In this document: positions 10,815 through 25,300 of the stretch, piece by piece
Position numbering within the stretch: position 1 is the stretch's first letter
Layout: each line of letters begins with the position of its first letter
Translations under genes and position numbers: made by a program
DNA from: Balanoglossus misakiensis
Lineage: Eukaryota; Hemichordata
Direction of reading: 5' to 3'
DNA: 64,000 nucleotides
Assembly (NCBI GenBank): GCA_040954595.2
Contig: CM082578.2
Span: 17,050,001 to 17,114,000 of the forward strand
Notes under the pieces: generated by a model
What the model was told of the DNA's origin: nothing
The model's database searches: none
Seen by the model: only the letters and a program-made list of their open reading frames with translations

Positions 10815-13800
10815 CTTTGCCCTCGTTTTTCAGGTCTATGAGTAGACAGGTTTTCCCGCAGAGAGACTTGCCCTCTGTCGGAGGTCAGATACTCAAATAT
10901 CTACACTGAAAAAAACATGAAAACAGGCCTTACCGGTAAAATACTGTATAATGCAACTGTCAGGATTAATGCAATCTTACAGTTTAACATACTCAACTGT
11001 GTCAAGTGCGTCATAACTTTACAACCCGGAAGTTGTCCCCCTTGTGTTGGCTGTCACCAGTGTTATTTATGAAAAAGCACATATCTTGGCAAATATCATT
11101 CAACCATCTAATAAGGCTGCCCTTAGGCATCATTTTCAACTTTTACCATTCGTGCCCCTTACATTCTGTACTGCAATTTGGTAATGGGTTATATAGGCTT
11201 GGTAGTGAGTTCATGAGGGACAGTTCTTCCTGCTTTGATCACGTTGTTTCGGTTTCATGATACCATGTATATCGCACCCGTTCTTACGAACAATGTATTA
11301 CTTTGCAGCGATTAATTCACTCACCACTAAAAATGTACAGCCACATATATGCCACAATTAATCTTCTCCATTGGTAAAGTTCTCGTCAGTTTCTGGTCTA
11401 CTATAGTCACTTTGCTCCATATCTGAGCGTCCCTGTCCTATATTCCGGGACACACTGTTCTACTTATCATATGAATGAAGTTCACATGAGGTCATCAAGC
11501 GACTGCACGTAAGCATTTGTATGAGTGCGAGAATTCAAACAATGCAGCATGGTTGAAAGTTCACTTCCTTAACGACCAATTTGTGTAACTTCTTTAATGC
11601 ATGTGTATCCTCTGCGTGACCAGAATTTTGTTTTACTCAAACGTACCGGTACACCTTCACTTTAATATGCCAAACCCTCGCTAAACGATGAATTTTTCTT
11701 GAACTGGTCGAATGACAGCATTCTGGACATAAACATGTACATTCCTATCACTAATTCCTCTGACCGTACTGAAGATCGAAAGCCATAAATCTTGATACAA
11801 CCTTATAATTATTGAGCTCTGAAAAGTGACTGGAGGCATATCGGTCATATTTTGCCACTCTTATTGTTATTTGTGGTATTAATGCACTTGAACAAAATCT
11901 TTACAGATTACAACAGTATAAAGTGATATCTGTTCTCAATAACTTGAACGCCTGATGCACACAGACTACAGTCACCAAAGAGGGCGTATGTCTATACCGT
12001 GTTTATGTACATGTATAGTATGTATAGCAGTCTCTGTATGTGCCACAAAATGGTTTAATTCGTAGAGACCCCACGCTTTGCCATTCCTATGATTGTAGAC
12101 AACAACTCACTGATTCCCACAACTGGCTAAGAAAGCCTCCACGCAAGTTACGAGGCGATAATTGATTCAATATTTGGCCACCATGACTGAATCTAAATGT
12201 CGCCCTCTGCGGACTGTCACGGTAACTCACCAAAGAAGGTCAAATTTGACCATTTTGTTCAGCAACTGCAAGAAGAGCAGTCAAAACTGTCTTTCATCCA
12301 TGGAGAACACCTCACCAACATGCTAAGGTCACTGCAGTCGTGTTCTCCCAGTCAAACTGACAGATAAGCAATTCACTGTCACTCACCGGAAATTTTACTT
12401 TTCATCTTGGCCCCTTTGACATTTTCATCTATTGACAACACGCCAATTGGTGGTTTACAGGCGTACCACTTGAAACGCGGCCTTAACAAAAGCAGCTGCC
12501 CTCTGCAGAAGTTTGTGTCTAAACGCAATCACACGAAGATGACAACTATACAATGAAGTACATAACACATGCGTGTTGTAGATTAATCGACCAGGCAAAA
12601 TACGTAACCAGCGTTAAATGAAGGCAATATCCCACCATACATGTATACCTTAATATACGATTTCAAGAGAGAGGTTCGGATTGCCAAAGCACATGCAGAC
12701 TGTATTAATCGGTTTCATTTTTAACACAACATTTTACGTTTGATTCAACTCCAGAAACTGTTTAGTTTTGTCGATAAGTGAGTCGAAATCAGAAAGCCAT
12801 GAACAATCATGGATAGGAGGCTATGTTGGAATATTGAGTAGCCTTACATAATTGAAAAGCATACGTGCATGACTTCTCCCAAAGAAAAACGTGGGCAAAT
12901 AAATAGCACAACTGGATGAAATGCATTCGGATACACTTGTGTTGAACCGCCAGTCGTTTCTATGGCAACTACTCAATTGTGGACTATATGAACAACTTAC
13001 CGCTTCCCTCAAGCACACATGTGGCAAATCGATGAAATCTGATCTCAATATTATGAATTTACCAGTGAAACAAAGTATCTACTCTTTCGTGCCACATCTT
13101 GCAATGGTGACGATTCCAAAACTGTACATTCCACGAATGCACTGATCTTAATACCAACGTGATTTCCTCGTGATTAGACTGATTTTAGTTCTAAAAAACA
13201 GGTATTCAAAGTATTCATATGTGTAAGAATTGCAATTACCGTTTACACTTTCACTGACAGTAGCGGCCCCCACCTTTCAACAGAAAATTGTCAATCGCTG
13301 ACGCAAAACAGAATTTGACATTTAAGTCTGTAGTTGTGATGAGTGCGCCGCTGGTGGTGAAAATCAACCTACTCATAGTTTTTATTTATTTATTCATGTC
13401 TGGAAAGATCGTCTACTGGTGACCACTATTAAACCACGCTGATTGTTCTGACTGATCTCTCCATCCTACATTTGGCCGATAAATTCGAATGTTTCAGTCA
13501 TGGGTAAATATTGTGCTCCCCTTCAACAATTCTCTGACGTATACGTACATGTATTTGCAAGCAACACCTACTGAAGGAAGTCCTCAGCTTGCAATAAAAC
13601 ACCCTAACACAATGGGAACTAATCTAAAAATATCTAAAAAATAACATATAAATCATCTGGATTCTATGAAAATGCATAATTGACATTATACTTTGGTTGT
13701 TACTTATAGCAGGTTTTGTTTTTATAAAAAAACACACAAGTAGGACTGTGAAATGTAAACTACGTCATGCTGTTTTCATTGGACCTCATCATCACAAAGT

Positions 13801-14827
13801 AGTTCCAATCGTGTTGTAGGCCTATTGTAGTGTCCGACACACTTGCAATAACGACACTGTACCATACTGAAACTCAGAGATTGTCGTTGTTGCATATCGC
13901 CAGTGAAAAATATCAGTTTAATTTTGCCAGCAACAACATTGCAATCGGCAGTATATATGCAATCATGATTTTCTCATTAATCACAAAATATCCCATAATG
14001 AGTATAAATACTAGTAGTTAGCCAAGTGTGTAAACATCAATTTATAGTGATTTAAATGTGACTAATGTCATCTTAAAATGACTATAAGTACCGTATACTG
14101 GTATATGCAGCCCAAAGCACAAACCTCTAATTCAAATTACGAACCATATCTGCCCCATGGCTGATTTTACTGGCAGATGAATGTGACGCCAGGATGGAGA
14201 CATCACGATCTGCCTCCAAAATATGCTACTTCAAGATCGCCACGATCACGACTCCCATGGTCAGTCATGCATGCATGTTGGTGTGGTCATGAAGATTAAA
14301 TTTCAGTTCCCCAAGTCAACACATGACAAAATTTTTGCTGCTCTCTATTGTGCAGCTTTTAAACCCAATTTGTAGAGTTTTATCTTCGTTAGTCTAAAAG
14401 ACAAGCTGATGTCGGCTCGCAACAGACATGATGGGCAATCGATAGCATAGTCCTACTTCGTAGACGTTGGTCAGGTTGTCAAATTCAATTTCGCTCTCTC
14501 TGGCGCCATTGTGGTTTCAGTGATTTCGTAGCTCCTTCAACTGACTCTGAATCTAAGTCCCTAACAAGTTTTTGTCTGGAAGTATGGTTTCTTTCATTTG
14601 GTTTGCTATGTCATATAACAAGACTGAATTCAAGGGCAGAATCCTTACTAGAGTAAAGTAATAGTGACAGTAGAGATCATTATTCTTCAAGTTCGATCAT
14701 TAGTGACTTTGGCCAATTTACATGTACGCCCCAACCTTAATATTACAATTGTATCAGACAAGGAATAACTTGGGATTCCTCACCAATTCAATTAACTATA
14801 GAGATACTTATACACATATGAGTATTA

Positions 14828-14854
14828 TTGGTGGTGGTGGTGGTGATATTGGTG
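14828..14854. repeat. (GGT)n trinucleotide repeat
   Basis: A short run of GGT units interrupted once by GATATT. The poly-His open frame on the minus strand here is an artefact of it. Confidence 0.85.
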
Positions 14855-17800
14855 GTGCATCGAAACAAGTGAAAGGTGGAAAAGACTATAAAATACAATG
14901 AAAATCTCATTTTGGTCTTTTTCTATGGCCATTTTCAGTTTGCACCCATACATGTAGGTAGAATAACTGACAACAGGATTGGACTCCCATAAGATAACAT
15001 GTTCAGACTTGGTCTTATCCATATGCTCTCAAAATGTGAAATACAAATGTCCATTATGTACCGGTAGTATCCGAGTCATACAGAGTGAGACATGTTGCAG
15101 AAGACCGGAGAAGAAAAAAAATCAGGTTTTACTTCACAGTTGAGGTTCCGCAAATGAATATTGACAAAGTTGAACACACACAATTACTTAATTTTCATGA
15201 CCACAAAATGAGGGAAATTCTACATAAGTATACATACAAGTAGGTTCCCGGCGAAACATCACGTGACACGACAAGTGTGTTGTAGTGTTCACAACCATGA
15301 TTGCTGGTCGCTGACCGCACTGTGATCATTGACAGAATGACATTGACAGACAACAAACACCACAATATCATAACGAGAGTCGACACCAAGCCAAAATGCC
15401 GCGCAGCGGGAGCCTCCATCAAAGCCTATCACTTTGACTGAATTTATGGAGCATGGAATTGCTCTTAGTAATTTGACGTTTTTTTCAACTGCCAAAACAC
15501 AGCCTTGAAAAATTTGTTCACAGCAGCCTCAGAAATCTAATATTTATCGCGATATATGAGCTGCAAATGAAACATCGTCATTCAATTCGCTGTGACTTTA
15601 TCTAATCGCGGACCGCGGGCGAAATACGTATCGCTTTTCCTTCGCTTAAAACAAATTTATATTTGTACGAAAACACAATGCATCACGATTTGCATTCGTG
15701 ATTCAAGAATCGGAGTGAAATGGAAAATGAAAGGTTTATTTGCATATCTTGATTTACCATGGCAACGGCAGACACGTGTGTGACACATCAGCTCAGATTA
15801 TGAAATTGCCATGGCAGTTTAATTCGGTTTATCTTATTTAAAAACTACGGACGACTACCCCTACGCCATTGCCCGACGATGTAGTGATGGGGAGATAAGT
15901 TGTTTGCTGTATGATGTCGTGTGATCAGTCAATTTAGGCATCATTTTCCGATTCAGTGATCGACTTGATTAACCGCACAATTAGTAGCAACAATTACAGT
16001 GATCTTGTTATCTTTATTTCACGCCGGGAACTTGCATGAAATGACAAGTGGGTATAATTTGGAACCAAGTCAACGTGAGCGAACTAGCTCAGAAAACTCG
16101 CTAAAGTTATCTTTATATTTAACTATATTGCATGGTGAAGCCGCAAATGATTTCCCCACATCTGAGTGTTCGGTGTTAAGCTTTCTCAAGAACGGTAGTT
16201 GGTGGACCCGTTGAGGTATCAGTAAAAACCACCGTCAAGTTTGAAGTACGAACCCCAATCACTATCAGTTGTAGAGATCCAATTACAGTTGTGTGGGAAA
16301 TAATGTCAAATGTCAAAAAATTATCCAGCTCCCGTTAATATCGCATCATGATGGAAGTAGATAAGCCCAGCTGTGAGTACACCATTCAAACCTTTAGGTT
16401 TTATAACACGAATCTGTCATCTCTATTCCTTCATTTTAGCGCAAACCCACAGCAGAGCACGATATTACAAATTCATTTTTTTAATATTGTTAATCCGGTA
16501 TTATTAATTCTCTGTTTATGTATTTTGATCATGCTGACACACATGGATTATAGCTAACTAAAACGCTCTGGGAATGGTGCATTTTAAAAGATTTGTTTAC
16601 ACCCAGGAAATGAGTTCGCCATACGGTGTCAATATTCGCCCCAGGAAGCCGTCGCTACAATATGCCGCCATGTTTAGCAGAGTCAGGTTACAGTTGTGTC
16701 CGACCAAAATATGTCAAAATGAGTTTTCTTTACCGATACATGCAATTTACATTTTCAATTGAAAAAGTTCGAAATCCTCCCTAATCGCTCAGACCGGTCC
16801 CTCTCAAGCTTACACAATTGCTTTGCCATATCCGCTGACAATTTGCTGGCATCAAAACACTTCGCCGTTCCCTTGGAACTAATAACTAATCACACATATT
16901 AGAAATTCATCTCTGGACGTTACTCTCACGGGTCATCCAAATATCCCCCTCCTATAAAGGCCAATTCAAAAAAGAGACAAAAGTAATACATTTTGGACTG
17001 TGCGCTCCTTTGAGATGGAATCAAATTAGTGGAAGATAGTCCATGGAACAGCCACTAGGGAGTTTGTACGCGTTTATAAGAAATTGTCTGTCAAAAGCAA
17101 AAAGTGAGACATTTCCATCGGATGTGACAGTGTCTTCAAAGGAAAGATGATATCCCTCTAATGTATTTTAATATTCAAGTAGATCATCTACCCGGTAATT
17201 AAATTGCTTATACATTCCCTGGCCAGGACGACACCGAAAAACGGGTCTGTATATGGTATGGGAAAGTGTATGTACATTGTACTGCAGGAATAATTGCTCT
17301 CTGGGAAAGTCTGGTTGCTTTTCATAGACTAACGCTTGAATAAATCTCAAATACTGAGGTTCTCTTCTTGGTTAAATATTTATTAGCAAGAAGAAAGTTT
17401 TTTTTCCAGAGACAAAAATTTATCGCTACCTTGTTTGGGTTGGTGGTTGTGCTTAATTTGATTGCAAGTAGTCAGGGATACCAAGTAATATGCTATAACC
17501 GTATTCTTGAGATTCCCCATGCTGTTGTGACCCTTTCAAACGTCAACAACACATTGATTGTATCAAATGCTTCGCCACCAGTGAATAATCTCATCATGAA
17601 TAACGCAAAAAGTTGTTATTCTCTGGAGATAAGAAGTTGAATCCGGAATTTTAGATGTGAAAAATTTGCCTATCAAAAGTTATCAATATTTTAAATCCTA
17701 AATGTTTACTTGGTCTACTCTCCACATAAAAGATGTATGTGCAGAAAATAAATGGTGCCATGCATGTACAATCAGGTACATATACATATTCTAATACAAT

Positions 17801-18833
17801 AATTAGAGGTTATAAACGGCTAGCGAGGGTATTTGGTTGTGGATATAAGATCTCTCAGGTGAAAATTAGCATATTTGGCGGGAAATAATCACCAAAAGAA
17901 ACATCAGTTAGTAAGTTTTCACCTTATATTTTAATATTATCATGAATCACATTTGAGTTTATCACATTTAAATGCATTATCAAAAGCACAAGTGACTGTG
18001 AAAGGCGTGTGTTCTGTACTTAACTACAGTACATGTTTGCATGTACTTTTAATTTATTTATTCATTAACTCATAAATATATATATCATTTTGCAATTATC
18101 CTAAAGCAACCGAAAGAAAACGCTTTGTTTCTTTTCCTGTTTTGGGTTGGACACTATATTAGAATGTATAGACTGGTGACTGTTGGCAGATTTTTATCTC
18201 CAAAACATAAGCATATCGGCACGACAATCAAGTATAGATGGCTCAGTGGAGAGCCAACTCGTATTGGATTCACTGATAATACCACAACAGATGCGACTGT
18301 GCCTTCATTAGAGGCCAGTAGACGAATTTAACGATTGAGATCAAATTACGGTCGTCGAACGAGACTCCCACCTGAAAGTTAACTTAATCTGGCCTGTTGG
18401 ATCTCAGGCTTTGCAAACAGCGATTCACGAAAATATACCAAGGTCGAACTAATCACACCCTTGTGTCAATGGTGGAGTGGTTTCTCAGTATGGATCAAAA
18501 GATGCCAGACAAACAGGAGAATGTCTTTTTTCTATTTGTGTCAACTGAATAGTGTCCCTAACGTCAAAAAATGTGAAGACTATTCAAAGGCTTCTACAAA
18601 TTTTAATTAATTTCTAGAGGAAATGTCATACATGTGTGGGGATAAGTTGTAGCTTGCCTATTTTTACATTTTATACACGAGGGTTGTATTTCATTAAACA
18701 CAATCCTGGCCTACAAGGAGTCAGCTAACTACCATGGATCACGACTATGAACTTTTCCGTCAAGCGTAGTAACCTTTTTAATTGAATTAACACTGAACGT
18801 CAATGGCTGTTCATGTCATGAGTGTCACCAGTG

Positions 18834-19345
18834 TCAATGAGGCAATCTCATAGTACAAACAAATCCTGGTTTGATGCCTGAACTGCATTTCACAATTAAA
18901 GCTGTTTTGGTTCTCGTGTTTCCTTCATCGATAGACATTTTATCAAAATATGCAAAACCAATCCCATGAATGTCCTGGAGCGAGTGACGATTGTAGTGTG
19001 GTATTTGAATATCAATATCATGTCGGATAATCATCGTACCGTCGCAATACGGAGCTGATCCACGTATGATAACCTTCCGCAACCTTTGCCCACAGACATA
19101 TCTTATTAGATGTTGCATATGAAAAATGTTCCCATCTGCGCCATTTGTGGATTGTGTATTGTCCAAAAGAACTATTAGATCGAATCTTTGGACATACATA
19201 TTTAAAGGAGTCCATTCCAAAGACCCAGGGGGACATATGACAAAAACGCTACAGATTGTCACGCACTTTGCACAGCAAATTGAAAGGAGCTTCTGGTGTG
19301 CCGGACATAAACTTTGAGACAGAACCGTGGGGCTATTCAGTCACT
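18834..19345 (-). other. long open frame of unknown meaning
   Basis: About 170 codons run without a stop on the minus strand between a TGA near 19347 and the stop at 18834. The first ATG inside is well downstream of the frame's beginning. The composition is protein-like (few low-complexity runs) but I recognise no domain and no strong splice sites. In 64 kb of AT-rich DNA a single frame this long is roughly what chance allows, so this may be noise, an exon of an unrecognised gene, or a decayed gene fragment. Confidence 0.15.
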
Positions 19346-22300
19346 CAAATACCAAGGGTACAGCGACATTAATGTTGTCCATACATATGCGAGACCTGTT
19401 ATGGCATGGTATAATTACAGCTCTCATAAACCTATGAGCTTATGGGTTAGTTAATTAATTTGTTCTTTTTTATGTCATCACGCGACCCATCGGAATACGG
19501 AAATCAGCAAATACGGAAATCATCAGGCGCTGCCAACTTGATATCTGCAACTTCTTGTTTGATAACAAAACTACGCTTCACACACAGGTGCCTATAATCA
19601 TCCAGGTATATGAAACGCAAAAAGATGATCTCTGTAGCCCAGAGTCAGAGTAACCAAATACAAAGAGGAAACTATCATGAAAGTTTGGTAGGTGCATCAG
19701 TGATAATGGCAAATTAGTTTCAAGTTGGTTGGCGCATGCTGTTTGAACAATATTCAGGGACAATTCCACAGCATGAAACCACAGCTACAACTGCTTCCGA
19801 CACCACATCATCATAGTACTCGGATCTTTTTATTCAAAGCACAGATTCATGTTCTGCAAGGGTATTTGAAGTCAAGGATTTGAACATAAAATATCGACCA
19901 ATCATCAAAGTAATTGCCAAAATAATTATATGGCAAATGTAAAGACCCATTAGCTAATCATAAAAATACTCCTACGCATACATATTTTGATCTATGAACA
20001 TTTCAGATATCGTTTTATGGCCTATAATTTAACTTTTGTGCAGGACATCCAGTTTATGTTTACATGAAATTATAGCTGCAGGGAATTTTCTCTATTCGAT
20101 GATGCAGCCGCGAATATGTAACGTAAAATTTAAATCAGAAAAACAATAAATTTGGTGAAATGGTAATCACTATGTCCTCGTTAATTCAACTTGTGACTTT
20201 TGTAAACTGCATTGTCATCTGTTCAGTATGAATGTGGGAAAAATGTGGCGACTTCCGATTATTTATCATAGAGTTGCGCCATTTAGAAGATGAAAGACAG
20301 GAAGTTGCCTTACACCCATTAACTGAACGACACGAAGAAAGGAAGAGTTTGTATTAAATTATTTGTTTGAATGAAAAACCCACACGAACCGCACTGTAGC
20401 TATAACAAGCGATTACAGTGATAGTTGAAAATGTATGGTTGTGACAGTTTTAAGCCATCTTCTGCACAATATACCTACATGTAAATGATAGATACATAGA
20501 AATAATGGAGTTGAACTGTCAAACTGTCGGGTAAATGAAATCACGAGAAATTTCCGCCTTGGATTCACTTCTCAGAACCTATTTCCGGCCACATTACGGG
20601 ATTATACGTTCCTATAGCAACATGCAATGAATGTTCTTCTTGGCTAATGCCACAGAGTACAAATGGATGTCAGGATTTTGCTATGCCGTGGACATGACAC
20701 GATGAATGAGTTTTCTCAAAAATCAAAACAAGGAAGTAAATCGCATCATCTTCGAATTCGTGATACAATGCTAATACTAAATGTGTTATTATTATTGGTA
20801 AATTACTAATAAAAGAATTACCATTGCCCATTAGAGTCATTTTTATCACAGGACGTCTTAGCAATGAGAAAACGAGCGACATATAAGTGTGTGTCTGGTG
20901 TGCGCAGAGAAAGTGGACCAGTTTTAAATGTGTATGCATGTATTAAACCATTGCTGGCATTTGGGTCACAAATCACGTCCAACTACCGTCACGACTGAGG
21001 AAGAGTCAATTTCGTTGACAGTGCCCCCTTTTCGCGAATGCTCTTCCATTTACACTCCCATTTAATCTTCTGCGACTGCAGCGTTTGTCAATCAGAATTC
21101 AATGCAGACATTGCCCCCAAGAGCCGTTGCATTCGTTGTCCTTCGTAGTCAATTCAAGCAGATCCTTTTGCCGAACAACTAACACTTTCCCGGGAAGCTA
21201 ACGACAAAATGCACTGTTAGGTGGAGTTAACGAGGTACATTAGCACTTAACTAACCAAGGAGACAGTTTCCATGTGTTCCATAGCCATTAGTGTTGATAC
21301 AAGGGGTAGTCACCCTTTCTTAGCTGTAATGCACTCGTACTGCGCTGGTACCTACCCAGTCTGTATGGGCCATTTTATTTACTTTACATATTGACGCTAC
21401 CACATTTAGGATAGAATAATCATAACACTGTTTTATGTCAAATTCTAAGTGTATTACTGTTAACATTTCACTGAATGTTCTTTTTAGATGTTCGCGACAA
21501 TATCGAATAGTTGTTCCTGCCCCTGAAATCCATGTTTGTTCTACAATCACCGATGGCAGGGAGACCACGTGTTGAGATGGAGACTAGGGCTCCAAGCAAT
21601 TTAGCCATACGAATGGAATATGACAGTAATTGGCTGCGTGCTAAATTTCTTCATTAAAAAGTCGTGATTACGGTTCAGAACATGTAGCTTCCTTTTGCCC
21701 TGTGAGACTGGACTGGCACGCTACAGCGCGGTTTCCGTAATTTGTATTACCCTGGTATGCTTTCATGTGATGAAAGGTCTGCCTTTCAATGTCATAATTT
21801 TGACAGGTAAAGATTTTACATGGAAGTTCGGGACTGAATAGGAGATTGTACCGGTACATAACACCAAATGTTATATTTTTTACAGCTATTGCGGGAATAT
21901 TGCCTTAATATTTTTCTTCAACACCAATTTGTTGAAGCATCATGTTCACAAGGGTTTGCCAATATCACTTGATAACCATTATAATTACCAATTACCCGTT
22001 TTACCACAAGTCGATGATTATGTATTTCCAAGGACGTAGTCATAGTTACCATAACAAGGCGATCAACGCAATTCCGAATGAAAAAAAATTCCCCTTTTCT
22101 TCAGAAAATTTACAACAGCAATGGCAATATACATGTACCATGTATTCACAAGCATTATGTGTGACTGGTCTTTTTCATCACCTTATAGGTCTTATTGAGA
22201 GACCTATTCTCCCAAATACATTTCCCAATCTTATTTTAGTTCTGTCACCATTATTTTCGATACGCACAGGGGCTGCAGGGCCAATTTCACAATACATCCT

Positions 22301-25300
22301 TCACTTTCCATAGGTCAAAAGGCCCCTCCCCATCCTTTACGCTACTGGGCATCGTTGATGTGGCCGAAGTCTATTCTCCTGTTGTAACCTAGAGTGACGT
22401 TTAAGCATGATAGACTAATATTGCCAGTGCATGACTTTCCATGGTGAAATATTAACAGCTTATAACATTATAAGGTGTTGACATGAAGTTGCTGTGCATT
22501 TCATTATTCTTTACCATGTACAGTCCTGTATTCTGTCTCATCGATTGTCCAGGCTGAACCCCAGGCTCCCCGCCACAACCAGGGTGATCTCCCACAAATG
22601 GCATATCTGTACTGTGCAATTATCATATCCATGCTGTAAAATTGTATTGCATGGTTCTTGCCTGACAAGATAATTGTATAGCCGGTTAAAACTCCGACAG
22701 GTGTCAGTCGTTATCTACAAATGTCATTTTGAGACAAAAAGTGAACTGACACCGTATCTAGGACCGAGCACCAGTGTTAGTTAGTAGGAATGTGAAGAAA
22801 GATCGTTCAGCAGATGGAAGTGACACTGACATGCGTACAAAATGTGCATAATGTTCTCGCATGCTTTAATCAAACCACAGCCTAATCGTTGACGTCGGCC
22901 GTAAGCCATGCGCGTAAATCGTAAATTATTCATGTCTAACTATCAAAGTTGTACGCTTGTCGCCAGTGTTTAAAATATAGCCCGTGGTTACACTTCAGTT
23001 CGCCTTTTCACACACGTTGCTTTTAGTTTCAATGACAGCGTCATTTCGGAAATAAAACGAAACAGATATAGCCTATGGGGCTGCAAAAGAGATATATACA
23101 AATGACTTTGAATGTATAAGACGCTACATATGTTCATATGAAATCAGCTTATGATATTTGATCCCTCTCCAATACCTAAGTGGTTTAATTCTCTATTAGT
23201 TATCTTTAAGAGGATTGCCATAAAACCAACAGAGAATGTTGTGCTTTTCATTTAATGCTCTAAATTAAGTTGGAACATCAAGCCACCATTTGAATGCCCA
23301 GGTTATGTGGGACACTTTTGAAGTCCAAGGGACCTTGTAACGTACATCAAACCAGTTTTTCACCTGTAATACCTGAAGTTGGAATTATCATGGGATCCTT
23401 TGAACGTAATTCTCAGATTTTCGCTTGGTGTACCGGTATACCTCGTAGACTACTATGACAGGCCATATTCCGATAACAGCATGACGTCTGTTTCGCAAGG
23501 GACCGGTGAATCACCCTGACCCCCATGGCCCGAAATGAGAAACCTGCATATGTTCTCATTACAACCCGAAACATTGTAAAACTGTATATACATGTAAGCT
23601 AATATTGAGAACCATGCAGGCACAGTGTATTTCAATGTATATGTAAACAACAAGTGTCCGAGCATACGGTATTGTGGGTATAAAATAGATTTTCCAAATA
23701 TTTACGACTCTGGGAGCATACCCTAGCCTTTAAACCATGCATGAAGATGATTTAAAGCAGCATAACTTAAATGACTTTTTGCACCATAGAAATCACGTCG
23801 TATATATTGATTATCGAGTTGCGTTTAAGAGCCTATAGGGGCAGCAAAATAGCTTATTACCGGGAACCCAATCAATTTCAACGCTCGTTAAAAAGTCATG
23901 GAGGATCGGTTGAGAGTTGATGATATTTGGGGGGGGAGCAAAATGATATGTATTTTACTATTGGTTAGACATTTCTTGGTCGTTTTGTTTTTTTAAAAAT
24001 ATATACAATAAAAATTTAACATGTAATCAATGAGATTGTATACAGAATGAGTACAGCTGTTGAAAACTGTATCATATTTATGTAGTTCCCAGAGTCAGTA
24101 TTAAACATATTTCTTTCGAACTTGAATTGATAAAAAGACAACTTGATGCCTGATTTCTTTTTCAACAAGCAGACCTAACTTTGTCATATACAAGACACGC
24201 ATGCAGTTGGTTTCCTGTATTGACATTTGAATGATTATTTAGACTTTAATTACACTTTGGACAAATACCAGAGGGGATTGTGTCAACACTGATGATTCTA
24301 CTTTCATCCACACTGAAGAAACTATAAATGTGACGCCAGACCAGGCCGTTAACATCCCCTGTTAATTAGCCATAGAAGATCGGCATCAGAGCTATTGCAT
24401 GCAGGAGATGATTTACGTCACCCCGCAGGTCAGGTCATTTCGATCTTAACGTGGTATTAACCTTGCCGGTGACACATGTCGAATTACTTTATATGTCAAG
24501 AATATTGCAAGGGCATGCAGACGAATACTGTCCTGCTGTAAGGGCGCCTGGCTCTTCAAAAATATGCAGCCTTGCTCTACAATGTCAGCTGTATTCAGCA
24601 AAAAAAAATTCATATGCGACGCTTGGCGCCAGAGACACATTTATCCAAGTATGAAAAACTGTTTGGTTTTGAGAAATGGCACAAGAATATTACACACTCT
24701 GAAGTGTAATTGATTGGCGAGAACGTGTCGATTTACTGCATGGTTTTTTTCTACCTAGGATAAGATTTATATCTTTTAGTAACAAAAGCACTGAACTGCT
24801 CCAACATAGGCAGTTGAGATTAGTTGACTTTCATGGCTCAGAATCTGTGGATTATTTGATATAGTGGGTGAAAAACAGTGGCAAATGCACCTAGTCTTTA
24901 TTACAACAAGACTCCAGTCATTGCCACAAATATCAAATACCGGTACATTGTGAGTTGTGACTTATGTCATTTTCAAACTGTGGTCTTCAAGTCATGTTTA
25001 AACAATTTTCTTTTTAATTTCTGTGAAATTGATGGACAATAAAACATTCAAAATCTGCTATGTCATTAGTTCAAGAAAAACTGACTTACATTACATTCTA
25101 GCTAAATGCATGTTGTGAATGCATCCAAGGATATTAATTTATGTTCGACAACAGTATACCGTATTATTGATAGAGCTGATTTCACTTTGCCATTAGCTAA
25201 TTAACTCTCGGTCAGAAGTGGGAGATGCCCATTTTGTTACATTCGAAGACATTATCCCAGGGTCGATCAATTTTATTTATTTTCAACAGATAAGCACATA

